Source of the DNA: Phymorhynchus buccinoides | Taxonomy: Eukaryota; Mollusca; Gastropoda; Neogastropoda; Raphitomidae | Direction of reading: 5' to 3' | Assembly: GCA_017654935.2 (NCBI GenBank) | Contig: CM065691.1 | Location: forward strand, 27,230,437 to 27,294,436 | DNA length: 64,000 nt | Shown here: one piece after another, positions 1 through 12,462 of the stretch | How the letters are laid out: each line of letters opens with the position of its first letter | How positions within the stretch are numbered: position 1 is the stretch's first letter | Made by a program: the position numbers and the translations under genes | The notes under the pieces: model-generated | Database searches by the model: none | What the model saw: only the letters and a program-made list of their open reading frames with translations | What the model was told of the DNA's origin: nothing

Positions 1-751
1 AGATACCATCACAGCACATCACTTTTGCATACTAATGTAGTATGAACAGTGCAAAACTACGAAACATGTTAAAAAACATGTTTTTGAAAATTTACACTCA
101 AACGAGGAGCAAATGAAAAAAAGAAAATAATGTATTTTAGAATTGGCTACATTCCAGCATAGCCTACCTCAACGCCAGTGTTAAATCTTGAATATTTAAA
201 TAAAATAATTGAACAAAGTGGACAATTAGGTAAGCAAATATCTCGCGAACGAAAACAAATGTCTGAAAAATACATTACGTATAAACAAATCATTAAAAAA
301 CCCATTCTATTAAGAAAACAATAATTAAGTAACCATAATATACAATCGCTATCACACTTTAAAACATAAGGAGAAAATGTTCTCTACAAGACCATGAGAG
401 GCTTAGGAAAAAATCGGATTTAAAGATGGCACACACATACACGCGCGATTCAAGATTTAATTATTCTTTCACCCTTATTGGGGAATGGGGGAAAGAAATT
501 GTAATTATACCATTTTTTACAGTACTTTTAAACATAATTATACAAGGCAGTAAAATCAGATTTTTTTCTACAGTACTTTTAAACATAAGTATGCAAGGCA
601 GTACAGTATGAAAATTAAAAAATAATATGCCACATGAAACGCTTTTATAAATTTGCTTAATTTTAATAAAGTCTGGGTTTTTTTAAAAGCAGAAAACAAA
701 TTATAAAACGAAAACACAGATATGGGATAAACTAATCTATTGGGTAAATTT

Positions 752-752
<1 letters not shown>
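1..752. other. AT-rich anonymous DNA
   Basis: No gene, RNA or recognisable repeat family is visible here. A short near-repeat with the core acagtacttttaaacata occurs twice near 520-590, giving a locally duplicated ~60-bp segment. The short open frames have no recognisable domain. Confidence 0.6.

Positions 753-782
<30 letters not shown>
753..782. repeat. (AC)15 microsatellite
   Basis: Uninterrupted AC dinucleotides. It lies about 45 bp upstream of the TTGAC-tailed retroposon end, which itself finishes in a second AC tract. Confidence 0.95.
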
Positions 783-784
<2 letters not shown>

Positions 785-825
785 TTACATCTTTACATTT
801 TATTTGATTCAGTGTTTTTTCCTTT

Positions 826-919
826 CATGACGACAGGATGAAAATAAGCTTGTAGCTTACTCCTTTATCGTCAATAAAGATAATTTTGACTTGACTTGAC
901 ACACACACACACACACACA
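826..919 (+). mobile_element. 3' end of a TTGAC-tailed retroposon plus (AC)n
   Basis: The segment begins near ACGACAGGATG, contains GTCAATAAAGATAAT and ends in tandem TTGAC units followed by an AC tract (901-919). A diverged second copy lies on the minus strand at 48376-48454 with the same order of motifs. Short tandem units at a 3' end, next to an AATAAA-like motif, are typical of non-LTR retroposon tails. No coding part is attached, so the parent family is unknown. Confidence 0.6.
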
Positions 920-1180
920 GTCTCACGGCCCATCAGAACATAGCATTATTTTAAATAAGCTGACACGAGAGCAGAGAAAACTGAAATCACGATTTCCTTT
1001 CTTGCAAGTTAAAGGTTTATGAATGTTAACAAAAATATGAGACTAGAAAACACGTATTCCTTACAATGAAAATATAAAGGATATAAGTAAATTAATAGCA
1101 TTTGAAAGGGAGTTAATAATTCAAACAAACAAAAACTACTAAACAGAATTGAGGATTTGTTTTAAAAGTGCAGTCCGGCG

Positions 1181-1294
1181 GGTGAGCGATTATTTTCGTT
1201 TTGCACCTCTGCGGTGGAACGGGTTTGGGGGGAAAGAAAATGGCTTATTTTCTTTCCCCCCAACCGAGGTGCAAAACGAAAACAATCGCTCACC
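1181..1294. repeat. foldback (hairpin) element
   Basis: The arm at 1181-1209 (GGTGAGCGATT...) is the near-perfect reverse complement of 1266-1294. A second inner pair (about 1225-1244 and 1244-1263) also pairs, so almost all of the segment can fold into one hairpin. It fits a small MITE or foldback element. No second copy was seen in the window. Confidence 0.8.
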
Positions 1295-1382
1295 TTTAAA
1301 ATCCAACTTAGATATAAAAATTAAAACAAAGCTCGACATCAAACTTGACTTGAATTAAAATGTCAATTAAAGAAACAAAATT

Positions 1383-1457
1383 AAAGACCCACCACGTCAT
1401 GTGTTTCCCCCCTCTTCCTCTAGAAGAGTTCTTATCAGCGAGACGTGGTGGGTCTTT
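1383..1457. repeat. short inverted repeat
   Basis: AAAGACCCACCACGTC at 1383-1398 is exactly reverse-complemented at 1442-1457, leaving a 43-bp loop. No further evidence of function. Confidence 0.8.
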
Positions 1458-1568
1458 GGAATAGAACTAACATGTGTGCCGCCGAACAGAAGACAAGATT
1501 ATACAAAACCCCCATTGGAAAGAAAATTAGCCCGACACACGGTCCCCGATAAAAGCTACTCCATTTCT

Positions 1569-1930
1569 CCATTTCTCGGTTGTTTCCATTTTTCAGTTCT
1601 TGCCTTTCTTACTGTAGATTCAGTACTTCATCCTCTATCATTTGCTATATTTCACACTAATTTTCATCCATTTACATAATGAAACACATGCATTCAATAA
1701 TAGTAGAAGATAAAGGCAAGAAGGAAAAACGCAATGAACCAGGACTGTGACAAATGGCCGCGGTGTACTGCACTACATAGGGGTGGGGTGGGGTCCTATT
1801 AGATAATGGCCTTTATCATGACTGTGATTAATTATTCAACAAAGATAATTAGCTGAAAAGGTTAATAAAATACAGCTTTATGTTTGGTAAGAAAGGCAAG
1901 AACGGAAACATGGAAACAACCGAAAAATGT
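1569..1930. mobile_element. palindromic element, family F (copy 1)
   Basis: The left end (1569-1611) is the reverse complement of the right end (1889-1928); both contain a TAAGAAAGGCAAGAACGG-like motif. The interior (about 1711-1780: a GAAAAACGCAATGAACC-like stretch, then GCGGTGTACTGCA) recurs inverted at 49048-49105 inside the telomere-bearing foldback at 48949-49236. The two therefore appear to be one non-autonomous family, but this copy carries no telomeric repeat. A 14-18 base G-rich run follows at about 1931. Confidence 0.7.
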
Positions 1931-2066
1931 AAGGGGGGAGGGGGGGGGGGGGGGGGAGATTATGTTTCTTGTTTATTCGTTCATCTATTTTGTTTGATTC
2001 TTTCTTTCTTTTGTTCTTCATTCATTCATTTTACTTATTGGCTTCTTTTCTATAGGTATATTATTT

Positions 2067-2139
2067 AATAATAATAATAATAATAATGAGAATTTATAAA
2101 GCGCTCTTTCTCAAATGAGCTCAGTGCGCTTTACATTGA
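2067..2139 (-). mobile_element. L2/CR1-like LINE or SINE 3' tail
   Basis: The plus strand reads (AAT)n, then AATTTATAAAGCGC, then TCAAATGAGC and GTGCGCTTTACA. Read on the minus strand this is the familiar LINE tail with two GCGCT half-sites and a terminal (ATT)n run. Similar tails occur at 10491, 15299, 18571, 24124 and 34683. Confidence 0.7.
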
Positions 2140-3030
2140 TAACAAGAACATTAAAGGCAAACAAATAATGAATCATTAGAAAGTAAAATAAACACGCTGA
2201 TTTATATATTTTCTTGATCTGAGCACTAAGGCCGTTTACACAATTTTATTTTATTGAGTTTGTATAATTATTGCTTGGGGGTGGGGGTGGGGGTGGTGCT
2301 GGTTGCTTGTTTACTTCATTAAAAACATGTTCTTATTTAGATTTTACTCATAATAAATAAGAAACGTTTTTTAATATTATTATTAATTCACTGGATAACT
2401 ATGTGTCATTTTCTTTTTGTGGTCATATTTTTTCACACCATCGTCTTCAAACTTGGAAAGTGGACATGTTGGCTTAAATAGAATACTGGGTAGCGATTAC
2501 TATGTTGACCTTCGACCTTGACCTTTGAACATGTCAAATTATTGTTTGGGCTATATCGTTCTGGTAAATTCCCTTAACACAGGCATTACCTAATTAACTG
2601 ACATTTATAATTTTGCTACAAAAACATTGATATGCTACAAATTTAATTTACAATTTCGCCTTGAAGGAGTTTGACGTCGTTAACTTGCACCATACCACTC
2701 CCTCACTCCTAAGAGGTCTTATTTGCTTCTTTATTTCTTTTTTAAAGAAGTGTTCTCTCTTTGAATATTTTCTCCAAGCAGCGAGCATGTGGGGTGGCTG
2801 TGTTAGGATTGTAATGAAAATAATTATGGGAGTTTGTTTTAATTTGTGGTGGTATGTAAAAATAATAGGTTAGCCAGCGCTTTTCTTGTAATTTTCTTTA
2901 GGCTTAGGGCTTAGATTATCTAAGTGTTTGCTTGTTGCTTTCTCTGTATGCCTACTGTGTAGAATGGTATTATCTTCACGTTTTGATGAACAAAACTGTT
3001 TAAACCCAAATAATGCTTGATGATATAGTA
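2140..3030. other. AT-rich anonymous DNA
   Basis: No gene is visible. A GGGGGT-type G-rich stretch lies near 2276-2296. Short frames here show no domain. Confidence 0.5.
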
Positions 3031-3032
3031 AA

Positions 3033-3066
3033 GTGTGTGTGTGTGTGTGTGTGTGTGTGCATGCAT

Positions 3067-3133
<67 letters not shown>

Positions 3134-3136
3134 CAT

Positions 3137-3174
<38 letters not shown>

Positions 3175-3240
3175 ATGCATACGTGTGTGTGTGTGTGTGT
3201 GTGCATGCATACGTGTGTGTGTGTGTGCGTGTGCGTGTAC
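3033..3240. repeat. compound (GT)n microsatellite with GCATGCATACGT breaks
   Basis: Long GT runs are interrupted four times by a GCATGCATACGT or ATGCATACGT module. The shared interruption shows that whole blocks of the array were duplicated, not only dinucleotides added. Open frames across it, read as Cys-Val or His-Thr repeats, are artefacts. Confidence 0.95.
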
Positions 3241-4100
3241 CTGCGTATGCGCTCATCAGATCTGTTATTGTATCTTAATGCATCCGACAACAAAGCGCCA
3301 ACATAAGGTAACTTACCGCTACTTTTACCTCAGCCCTTGTCCTACGCCCAGGTGTCAAAAAGCGGCTTTTACGACAGATCCCCTTGCGAAATAATTGTTC
3401 TCTTGTCATTTTATGTGTAACAATAAACCGTCCCGGCCCGAGCCCCCGGGTAATTTACAGAACCTCCCCTTTCCCCATTCCTTGTGTGGGTGTCTGATTT
3501 TATTAGTATGCTCCGACATTAACTGGGGTGGTTGTTGGTAAGTGTCAATGTGATTTCGTACGAATCTGCTTTTGTCTAAAACGGTGGTACATTGTTGGTT
3601 GAACACAACAACACGAGCATGATAGTAAGTCGCTCGTGCGCGCGCACGCCCCCCCCCCCCCCCCCCCAATCTAGCAAGTCACACACATGCACGCACACTC
3701 CCTCTGTAACACACAAACACACCGTCTCCCTCTCCAACCCCCCTCTCTCTCTCTCTCTCTCAGTCACGCTCTCTCATTAGCAGCCTTGTTTTGATACTAT
3801 TAATCATAACATTGTCTACCAATCTGTCGACATAAACAGTACTCTTAGATATACCATAGGTATCCTTTTTTTATATATAAGGATTGTCCTTTCTATTTGT
3901 ATGTTCATAACATAAACACAAATGTATGTACACATATCACCAAATTATAAGCTAACAAGGAGTTCATGGACAATAGAAAAACATAACCTTTCTATGGCGG
4001 TTTCATTCATAATCTAACAAAGGGGGGCTAAAAAAAGATAAACAAACAATTGCTAATAATTCTTTAAATAACCAAGATAGTCACTATCCCTGGTCATGCA
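3241..4100. other. anonymous DNA with C and CT tracts
   Basis: Contains a C homopolymer at about 3650-3667 and a (CT)n tract at about 3738-3762. The 3241-3480 part is less AT-rich than its surroundings. No recognisable coding sequence. Confidence 0.5.
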
Positions 4101-4109
4101 CGTTCAATT

Positions 4110-4440
4110 TTGAGTCAATGTCGGGTCTCGTTTCGCCGCGGTTTGTGAAAAGGTTAAGCGGCCTATATCGCGCGCGTTTCTACATCGATTCGCTTCCGGT
4201 TTGGCACACGGATAGTCACTGTCCCCGGTCATCTACCTGTCAAATTCGAAGGCAATACCGGAGATACGGACGCCGAGAGGCCGGCGGATACGCGTTTTGC
4301 GCATTTGCCAAACCGCGCAAATGCCACGATCGCCTCGTTTGCCGTTGCCATCGCCCCGTTAGGGCTCATAGCAAATTTGAAGCGATTCGGTCGAAAAACG
4401 GCGGAGTTATAAGGCCCGTTTTGTGTTTCACACACACAGA
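4110..4440. other. GC-rich island, unrecognised
   Basis: CpG-rich and GC-rich sequence in an AT-rich background, with an open frame on the plus strand (4118-4492, 124 codons) and another on the minus strand (4229-4450). Neither shows a domain I know. The minus-strand reading contains ATAACTCCGCCGTTTT followed by a CGACCGAAT stretch, a style also seen in dispersed repeats next to microsatellites, and the block does run into an ACACAC tract. A repeat is more likely than a gene. Confidence 0.4.
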
Positions 4441-5275
4441 CAAGACACACACACGCTTGACTTTTTATTATATGATGAAGCCATCACTTTGATTGTTCAG
4501 AATTATGGCGAACATTTGCCAGTTTGTTTTCCCAAGGTGCCCGGACCGAGCCCCAGAAAACCACATTTTCCGAGGTAACCCTTTTTATTTTATTTTTTTA
4601 TAGAAAAATCCCTTCTTGATTGACAAAACTTCTTTCGCAGAAAATGTTAATTGTCTGCAAACTGGTTCCCAGCCAAGCGTTAAGGGTCTCACTATCCCAG
4701 AAGACTGGTGTAACAACGTGATCTTAGCTTCTTTACAACGGGCTGAGCGCTTCACCCTTTCCCTTGAGGAATGGTGCCGGATCACGCAAGCACGCACGTA
4801 GATCATCAGGCACAGATTACAGCCAGTCTTGATCCGCCGATCTTCTACCTGCTGACTTGTATTTGAAAGGGGAAACGGGACCTTGCGTACAGGTGAGGAA
4901 GTCATTAGTGATCTGATCTCACAGTCGGTAAAGTCCGTAGTCGTCTTGGTTCAATAGGGGGGAAAAAGAAACTCACACAGAAACAAATAAATAGACAAAC
5001 ACACAAGTGTAACAATGACTATTTTATTGAGAGACGAACAAAACAGAAATGCAATATTTCAACACATTTGCATTTGTCAAGCATACAACATGGAGAACAA
5101 CAAAACAACACCTCCCCTCTTCACAAGCTGTCTTCAAATAAACAAACAAGAAAATGTTACATTGTGATAACCTAAAACTGTTTCATAAGTACAAGTAGGT
5201 TTACAAAGATTGCTGCCTTGCTTTCCCTTAGCCTGCTCACTTATATTCCGTTAAGGTTTTGGGGGGGTTTTCCCC
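4441..5275. other. anonymous DNA, weak exon-like frame
   Basis: A 61-codon plus-strand frame (4616-4801) of mixed composition contains a TTTCGCAG motif that could be a splice acceptor. I recognise no domain and see no donor site. The remainder is AT-rich with no gene. Confidence 0.3.
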
Positions 5276-5965
5276 ATTATAGTCCCGCCAACAGCTACGG
5301 TCATCTCAGGACCGTCACCGCGTAAAGTTCGACCACTTAGTACAAAACACTCATCAATGTATCTTACCAACGTTCAACAACCTGTAAACAACAAAACATA
5401 CAGTACAATTCATAACATGACACCTCCATCATTGCACCCTATAGCACATAAGTCCACACAGTGCTGGAAACGTGGAGCCACTCTACTCTATTTATCGGAT
5501 CCAGGTTATAAAAAAACAACTGTAAAAAAGGATAACAAATACATACTAGTAAGCTAGAATACATAAAAAAAGGCTATACAAGCAAATATGTACTGCAGAA
5601 TGGACAACAGGTGCCCACTCAAGTATCACGTGTGGACGCCAGTGTACAATAAAAAAAACACCTGCATGTCATAAATTGTAAAAAGGAAAAACGTCGAAGG
5701 GTTTTATAGAAAAAATGCAGGTGAATGGACCAATAAGGCAGACAAAAGTAGACGCCAGAAAGCAAAAAGAAGAGAAAAGGCAGAGTCAAAGAGAGTGATA
5801 GAGTAGGGGAAGTTACTAGCATAGAACTTCCAGAAGAAGGGGGAACTATTTCTGCTGAAAGACCCCCCGGTATCCCCACGGGAGGGCCCTAACCACATAA
5901 GCCAGCCTAAGCCGTTGCCCGCCTCCTACGACGAGGGGTTGGACATTAGGAGGCTGCTGGGCTAC
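5276..5965 (+). repeat. dispersed repeat family A, near full-length copy
   Basis: Starts with the family signature TATAGTCCCG(T/C)CAACAGC, then CTCAGGAC...GTCACCGCGTAAAG. The middle carries a CCATCATTGCACCCTATAG block and the 3' part a GAATGGACCAATAAGGC block followed by an A-rich purine stretch. It ends near GACATTAGGAGGCTGCTGG. Partial or diverged copies occur at 10011, 10443, 11805, 12463, 14266, 14871, 21262, 30515 and 54795. No ORF is conserved, so it looks like a non-autonomous dispersed element about 0.65-0.69 kb long. Confidence 0.75.
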
Positions 5966-7200
5966 ACTCCCCCCCCCCGATGATAGGTGGAAGCCCGCCG
6001 GGAGGGATTCTGTTAAGTAACAATATCACTATTAAGTAAATTACTTATAGTAAAAGAGCACCAGATTTTGAAAGCCACAAGGTATTATCACGAGAGGAAT
6101 AAAGAAGGTTGATAGTGATGATACTTGATAGTACCCGACAAAATAAAGTAGGCCCTATTACAGCCCCCCCCCCCCCCCCCCCCCTCTAAATAACAATCCA
6201 CGATAATTTTGCTTCGCTATGCAGTTTTCGTGCCAACATCCTGTAGCACTTCACTTAATTGTGTTAGCTAACGTCTGTTCAAAGCACGTGCAATAAGTCA
6301 ATAACTGGGAATTGAAACCAATAAAATCAGGGCAGACAAAACGTACAAACCAGTACCGCCTCAAACACGGTCTCTTGGCCACTCGTCTCGGGCATAAGTA
6401 ATATAATGTTATTTTTTTTGTTTTTTAAATTAATGTTATTTCTACTCCGTCTTTTCCCCCTATTTTGCTACCTGGTTGTTGTCACTTTTATTTTGTCGGT
6501 AAAGGTAAAGATGTGCCACCCCCCCTGCATTTCTCGGTTAATTCTATTTACCTTTTTTCTCTTAAATAAAAGGGCCAAAATTCAACCTGTTTGCGGTGTT
6601 ATTTTCTGTACAACGGGTCCTCGTGGTAATTTAGCCTTTTTGAAGTAATGACAGTTAGTCTATTAATTACAGTCCCGTCAACAAGAACGGTTGACGTGGT
6701 CGAAAACAGCACGACAGAATGCCGGCGACAATAATACTCAAGCGATGCAATGTGGTGGGAACATTTGTTGCTGTTTATCGTTTTCTCTCACGCAACTAAC
6801 TCAGTCTGGGGATGATGGGGTCAGGTGAACGGGACACAGGGAGGTTTTCTGTAGCAGTTGGAAAGTGTATCAGTGTTCCGTTTGTTTTGGGTTACCTGCC
6901 GCAGGTGCGCAGCTCACGACGATAACGATATGACCTGACCACAGTAAAGTGGAAGAAGGGCTTCGGGCTTCGGCACGTGTTTTTTTAATATTCGTCGGAT
7001 ATTGAGTTAGACACCTGCGCTTGTAAACACAGTAGCGTACATTATACGTACACGAACAAGCTTAAGCACATTCACTCACGCGCGCACGTACACATACATG
7101 TGGGAGTAACATATAGGGTCTACCTCAACGGGTGTATGACAAAAACAGGGAGGAAAGTAGCAGAGAAATCATAACAGGAAAAAAAGTAACAGCTAAATTT
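5966..7200. other. anonymous DNA with 21-base C run
   Basis: A C homopolymer spans 6164-6184. A short match to the family A start (ACAGTCCCGTCAACA) lies at about 6670. Frames here are short and unrecognised. Confidence 0.5.
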
Positions 7201-7224
7201 GAGTGTGAGTGAGTGAGTGAGTGA

Positions 7225-7294
<70 letters not shown>

Positions 7295-7340
7295 GTGTGT
7301 GTGCGAGTGCGTGTGTGCGTGCACGTGTGTGAGCGCGCAT
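7201..7340. repeat. (GAGT)n/(GT)n microsatellite
   Basis: GAGT tetranucleotides run into a long GT tract and then a GCGT-rich end. Confidence 0.95.
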
Positions 7341-7582
7341 TTAGCTTTGATATTAAATGTAAAGAACATGATTTTAAGGATTCTGAGAAGTAAACTTCGT
7401 GGGCTCACATGTTTTGTTTTCAATATGAATTTTTTGTGCATTATGAGAGCTATACAAAAATCACTTTAGTCCATAATTTTGCCTCTATGGGCATACGAAT
7501 AATGTTTTCGCATTGTGAGAGTTATCAATTGTTGTTTTATTACATAATTGTGCCTAAACGGACAGAAAGAAAAACAAATGGG

Positions 7583-7675
7583 CGTGTGTGTGTGTGTGTG
7601 TGCGCGTGTGCGCGTGCGTGCGTGCGCGCGCGTGTGCGTGCGTGCGCGTGTGCGTGTGCGCGCGCGTGTGTGTAG
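7583..7675. repeat. (GT)n/(GCGT)n microsatellite
   Basis: GT tract interspersed with GCGT and CGCG, an alternating purine-pyrimidine composition able to form Z-DNA in principle. Confidence 0.9.
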
Positions 7676-8174
7676 GACAGCATGAGACAGGGCAGTGAAT
7701 CATTAACCTCCGTGAAAAAGGAGAAACGGGCCCAGAGAAACCCAACCCCCTCCGGACAAAGACAAATTTTATGGTCAAGGGGCGGACCTCAGGAGTGTCC
7801 TTGCTCCCTCCTTTCTCCACTAGTACTCGCTATACTCTGTCCCCTACCCGTTTACTATACTGCTCCCAAGTTTCAGGCCCTTAAAACTATTTTAAATGTT
7901 ATCGTTATTTTCTTCCATACGTGTGCGCACGTGCGTGTGCGAGCAAAGGGCGCGAACATGTGTTATTTTATTCATCAATGAATCTTTCCACCGATATCTT
8001 GACCTGACTTATGAATTGACCGATGCATTCAAAGCCTTCAACGACCCATTGTTTCTAAAATGTCACTTGCAAGCTGAACTCTTTACACATCTTGCACACA
8101 TTATGCAACAATCACAGTCTCGTCACACACACAAAAATGGTAAAAAACCCATCGTCTATTCCAAATCTTATGTG

Positions 8175-8487
8175 CACATTATATTCATTCATGAAATCAT
8201 TTCCACATTATATTCATTCATGAAACCATTTCCAAATTATATTCAGTAATGAACCCATGTCCACATTATATTCAGTAATGAACCCATTTCCACATTATAT
8301 TCAGTAATCAACCCATTTCCACATTATATTCAGCAATCAACCCATTTCCACATTATATTCAGTAATCAACCCATTTCCACATAAAATTCAATAATCAACC
8401 CATTTCCACATTACATTCAATAATCAAACCACTTCCACGTTATACTCAGTAATCAAACCATTTCCACATTATATTCAATAATCAACC
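8175..8487. repeat. 29-bp minisatellite, about 11 copies
   Basis: The unit is close to CATTTCCACATTATATTC plus an AGTAATCAACC part, with a period of 29 bp measured at the recurring ACATTATATTC. Units drift from ATTCATGAAA in the first copies to AGTAATCAAC later. Confidence 0.95.
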
Positions 8488-8868
8488 AATGTTAGAAAAA
8501 AAAGAGCGCTTCTGGTCGTCCCACCGTAAATTACTCTACCTGCTTACTTTCCTTCTTTGTCACACAGAAGGCAAAATCTTTTCTTTTCTTTTTTGCCGCG
8601 AGCGGGCGGCAAAGAGACAGAAAGCGCGAGTATTTCTTTCCAAGGATACTGCCTTCAAACGAAACCCTAACTGGTGTCAAGGGCTAAGGACCATACCTCC
8701 ACCTGAACAGCTTAGGTTTAAAACAAGAGCAGCCATTCAATAAGCATTTCAACCAAGACTATTACATAGAAGACAGAATGGTCATCACTGTCTTATGGCT
8801 CCAACCCACCTGCGTGCGCATCTCGACCCTTCCAACGGAAGTGTCGCCATCTTAGTCCTTATTTGTGT

Positions 8869-9080
8869 GTAAACAAAGTGAAAATGTTATCTAAACGTGT
8901 AAAGAAAACATCCAGATGTTATAAATACAATTTAGATAAGTTTCGAATTGGAACAGCCAAATACGCAGCATCGATATGGCATTTTTCAAACAAAGTTAGT
9001 GACTAAGATGGCGGTCTCCCATAATATGGCGCTCCTTGTGGCCGGATATGACGACACGTGGGTACAAGCCATAGGGGAAA
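8869..9080 (+). repeat. dispersed repeat family J (copy 1)
   Basis: Starts at a TAAACAAAGTGAAAATGTT motif, continues to GGCATTTTTCAAAC and AAAGTTAGTG, and ends near ACAAGCCATAGGGG. The same order of motifs occurs at 46526-46680. No coding content. Confidence 0.6.
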
Positions 9081-10010
9081 ACTGGCTTATTTAATAACAC
9101 TAACCTTCCACGACACAAACATAATACACGTGCGCACACATAGCATCACAAAGATTCGTTTAATCATCGTGTGACCCCTTTAAAGGCAAGCACAATAACC
9201 AACATTTACAAAGAGACAATGGTACCAGTATGTCAAATATAATTTCAAATACAATTTCATTCTGTTGTTGTCGTACACCCTGGCTAAAAGACTCCTGGGA
9301 TCATCCGAAGCACGTGAACACTGGTACAAATGTATCAGCTAGGGATGAGAACATTACGCGTGTAACCGTTTTCGATTACGTGGGCAGCCACACTCCGATT
9401 ACGGAGGTTTTTTTCTTCTGGACTTCATGCCTATCAACCAACCGACAAGCAACTGAACGTGGACTTCACACAGCTTTTTTCCCCCCCAGCAGTGTACATT
9501 TGGGTTCATTTTGTTGCTGCATACATCTGGTAGGGCAGTCACGAGTGCGTCTTAGTTAACACGGTTAGCAACATGTAAACTAGCATAAACAGTCAATCGT
9601 ATGCAGGTGAATGGACATGTGCAATATATAAGCTTGTGCGAAGTGTACACTTATACATGTGTATCAACGGCACAGGGCTGGGCCTTGTGAATGGCAAAAT
9701 TTGGGTCGGTCTCTCTCCCTCTTTGTGGTGTGTGTAATATTTATGTTCATGTTTGTGTATTGCATCTTTTTCTAATGATCAAAAAATAATGTATAGCTGT
9801 GTTGATTCAAGTTTGCATCCACCTAGTCCATTTTCATTCTTTTTTCTGTTTCGTACATTTGTTTTCCACGTTTAATTCAGTTATTCCAAATTCCGCCAAT
9901 ATTGCTGTGTAAATGTTCTAACTGAGCACGCTATAAGCTCTGCTTGTTGTTGCTTCAGTCTGTTGTGTTTTATGTCTATGCGAATGCAATTGAAGAATAA
10001 ATTGTTTAAA

Positions 10011-10147
10011 CCAGGTGAATGGACCAATAAGGCAGAAAAAAGTAGACGCCAGAAAGCAAAAAGAAGAGAAAAGGCAGTCAAAGAGAGTGATAGAGTAGGG
10101 GAAGTTACTAGCATAGAACTTCCAGAAGAAGGGGGAACTATTTCTAC
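10011..10147 (+). repeat. family A fragment (3' block)
   Basis: Nearly identical to 5707-5850 of the long family A copy: GGTGAATGGACCAATAAGGC, the AGAAAGCAAAAAGAAG stretch and CTTCCAGAAGAAGGGGG. A shorter match (ATGCAGGTGAATGGAC) lies at 9601, so this block appears twice within 450 bp. Confidence 0.8.
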
Positions 10148-10442
10148 ATGTAACTACCCCTGTTAACTGTTTAAGATGCACTCATGATTGCCGTACCTGA
10201 AGGTTCATTATTTTTCATAAACACTTCTTACTAGTTTCAGTGTGTGTGTGTGTGTGTATCCAAAGCACAAACAAATCCCGTTTCTATTTTAGCATTCTGT
10301 ATAGCATAAACGAGCGGGCTAAAATAAATGTTTTGATCCATGTGTGAAAACCTCATTTCTGTAAGCATACTTATGTAATCTAGATGGATTTGTTATCCAC
10401 CTGTAAAGATGGTAGCGATGACCAGATTAGCTTGTACTTGTT

Positions 10443-10556
10443 CATAGCCCCGTCAACAGCGGCTATGACCATCTTAGGACTGCCACCACGTAATAATAAT
10501 AATAATAGTACATTTATATAGCGCTTTACCTCAAATGAGCCCAAAGCGCTTTACAA
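10443..10556. mobile_element. family A 5' end joined to an L2-like tail
   Basis: The family A start (CCCCGTCAACAGC...CCACCACG) runs directly into (TAA)n followed by ATTTATATAGCGCTTTACC, TCAAATGAGC and CAAAGCGCTTTACA, a LINE tail read on the minus strand (10491-10556). The simplest reading is a minus-strand LINE or SINE insertion into a family A copy whose middle block (CATTGTACCCTATAGCCC) reappears at about 10700. Confidence 0.65.
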
Positions 10557-10560
10557 TCAA

Positions 10561-12462
10561 TTATTCATCAACAAGTAGATAACAAAAATACAAAGTAACT
10601 CTCACGTAAGACTCAAACATGTAATATTACAAAAAACATGTTATATATCCTAAAATCAACACCTACAAAAAAACAAAACAATTCATGGCATGGCATTTTC
10701 ATCATTGTACCCTATAGCCCATAAAGTTAGGAAGTTTTTGCTTGTTGCATCATTGTCAGGCATGGGAATTAGAGAAGACAAAAAAGACTGAAAATTGGGG
10801 TCTGGAAGCAGGCATAGGAACAAGGAATAAAACAACTGAAAACCGTGTGTGTTGGGATACAGCCCCCAGAAAATGAAGCTTCTTCTGTTATCTAAGCCTT
10901 AAAAACAGTATTAGAGATAAGACTGATATATTTAGTTCATTTTGCATTCATTTATAACCAATAACTTAAGTTTTACTCATTGGGCTTCTTTTTTATCTCA
11001 TAAATGTCCTCTTGGACCACCACAAAAACTGAAACTTGCAAAAAAAAAGACAAGAGGACCATCAAAAAAGCTGAAATCAGCCAAAAGACTGACAATTCCC
11101 ATATCCGATAAAGTTAGACACGGGATGTCTCCAGCTTATTGTCAGTGTGGAAAAGTGACAATTTTCAAGCAACACAATGTTAAAGCTCAATACACCAGAA
11201 TTGACACGGGATTTCGCATCCCTGTGTACTATTTTCAGCAGGCTCAGCTGACGCATGAAGGGGACTGAAGGGGCAGAGCTACTACAAGGCTTTGAATCGA
11301 CTCATTCACAAGCGCGAAACAGGAATGCAGCTTCTCTACTTTCAACAATATTTTCTCATTGAAAACATTTCACTAGAAGCAACATTTGGCTTTGATCGGA
11401 TGGGGGATAGTTTTAGTATTAAGTTAGGGCACATTTCTGAAACGGAAAGAACGATATCTTGGGATTGAAAGCCAAAAACATGCGAGGGGTAGCAAACTAC
11501 ACTTTCTCCCCACGTGTACCCATTTTAAAGAAGCTAATTCATTGATAGAAGGTGGGGGGGGGGGGGAACCTCAATTGGCTTTGTTCCATCAATTAATTTT
11601 CTTCTTTAAAGAATGAAGAAAGAGTAACTTATCAACCCGTTTAACACAACTTCATGTTCATCAGAGGGGAGATAGTGGTTACTAGAACGGCCAGGATAAA
11701 TAACAGGGGCGGAGTTTCACAAGGTTTTACTGTATGAAAGAGCATATCTGGATGAAGGAACAGGGTTTGAGCTTAACGTTTTCCCGATTTTCACTACATT
11801 AACCGCCAGTCGATAACAAAAAATACAGCGAGTTATAAACTGTGAAAAGGAAAACCTTAGTAAGAGTTTTTAGAGCAAAGAGTCGAATGGACCGGAAATG
11901 TAGAAATATATCAGATTTCAGAAAGCAAAGAAATGGGCAGAGTAACAGATTAGAGGAAGGAGGCGGCGTTGATTTGAATCTCATTATGTTTTTATTTGAA
12001 ATGAAACAGTTACCCAGAACATATCAATTCTGCATTAGTGAAACGGTTTAAATGAAACAAACGGGTTCAAACGTTTTCCATAAGCTTAAAAAAATCATAA
12101 TCCCAGATTTCACACCCAGAAAGAACAGGTATCATTGATTTGATAGATATACACCATATATAGGAAATTTTCAAGTCTAGCCTAGTTCAAGAACATTCAA
12201 GTACAAAGAGAATAGCATCGGTGACATGATTTTCTCCTTCACGAACACACCTAAAATTGCTAAAAGAAAATCCGATTGTCTTCCAATCCATGCATATAAA
12301 TGATAGCAACATATTTCAATTCACACCTTTAAAAAGCCTTTGCACAAAAATTATATCCTGTCTCAAGCTGATTCAAATGATTCAGTAAAATTAACCAAAA
12401 CATTCTCTCTCAAAACAAATCGCTTCTAGCGCTTATTGAAAATGTAATATTTATGTCGTTTA
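10561..12462. other. anonymous DNA
   Basis: AT-rich. A diverged family A purine block may lie at about 11805-11960. A 109-codon plus frame (10942-11268) is rich in Lys and Ser and carries Cys-Gln-Cys, but shows no domain I know. Confidence 0.4.
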
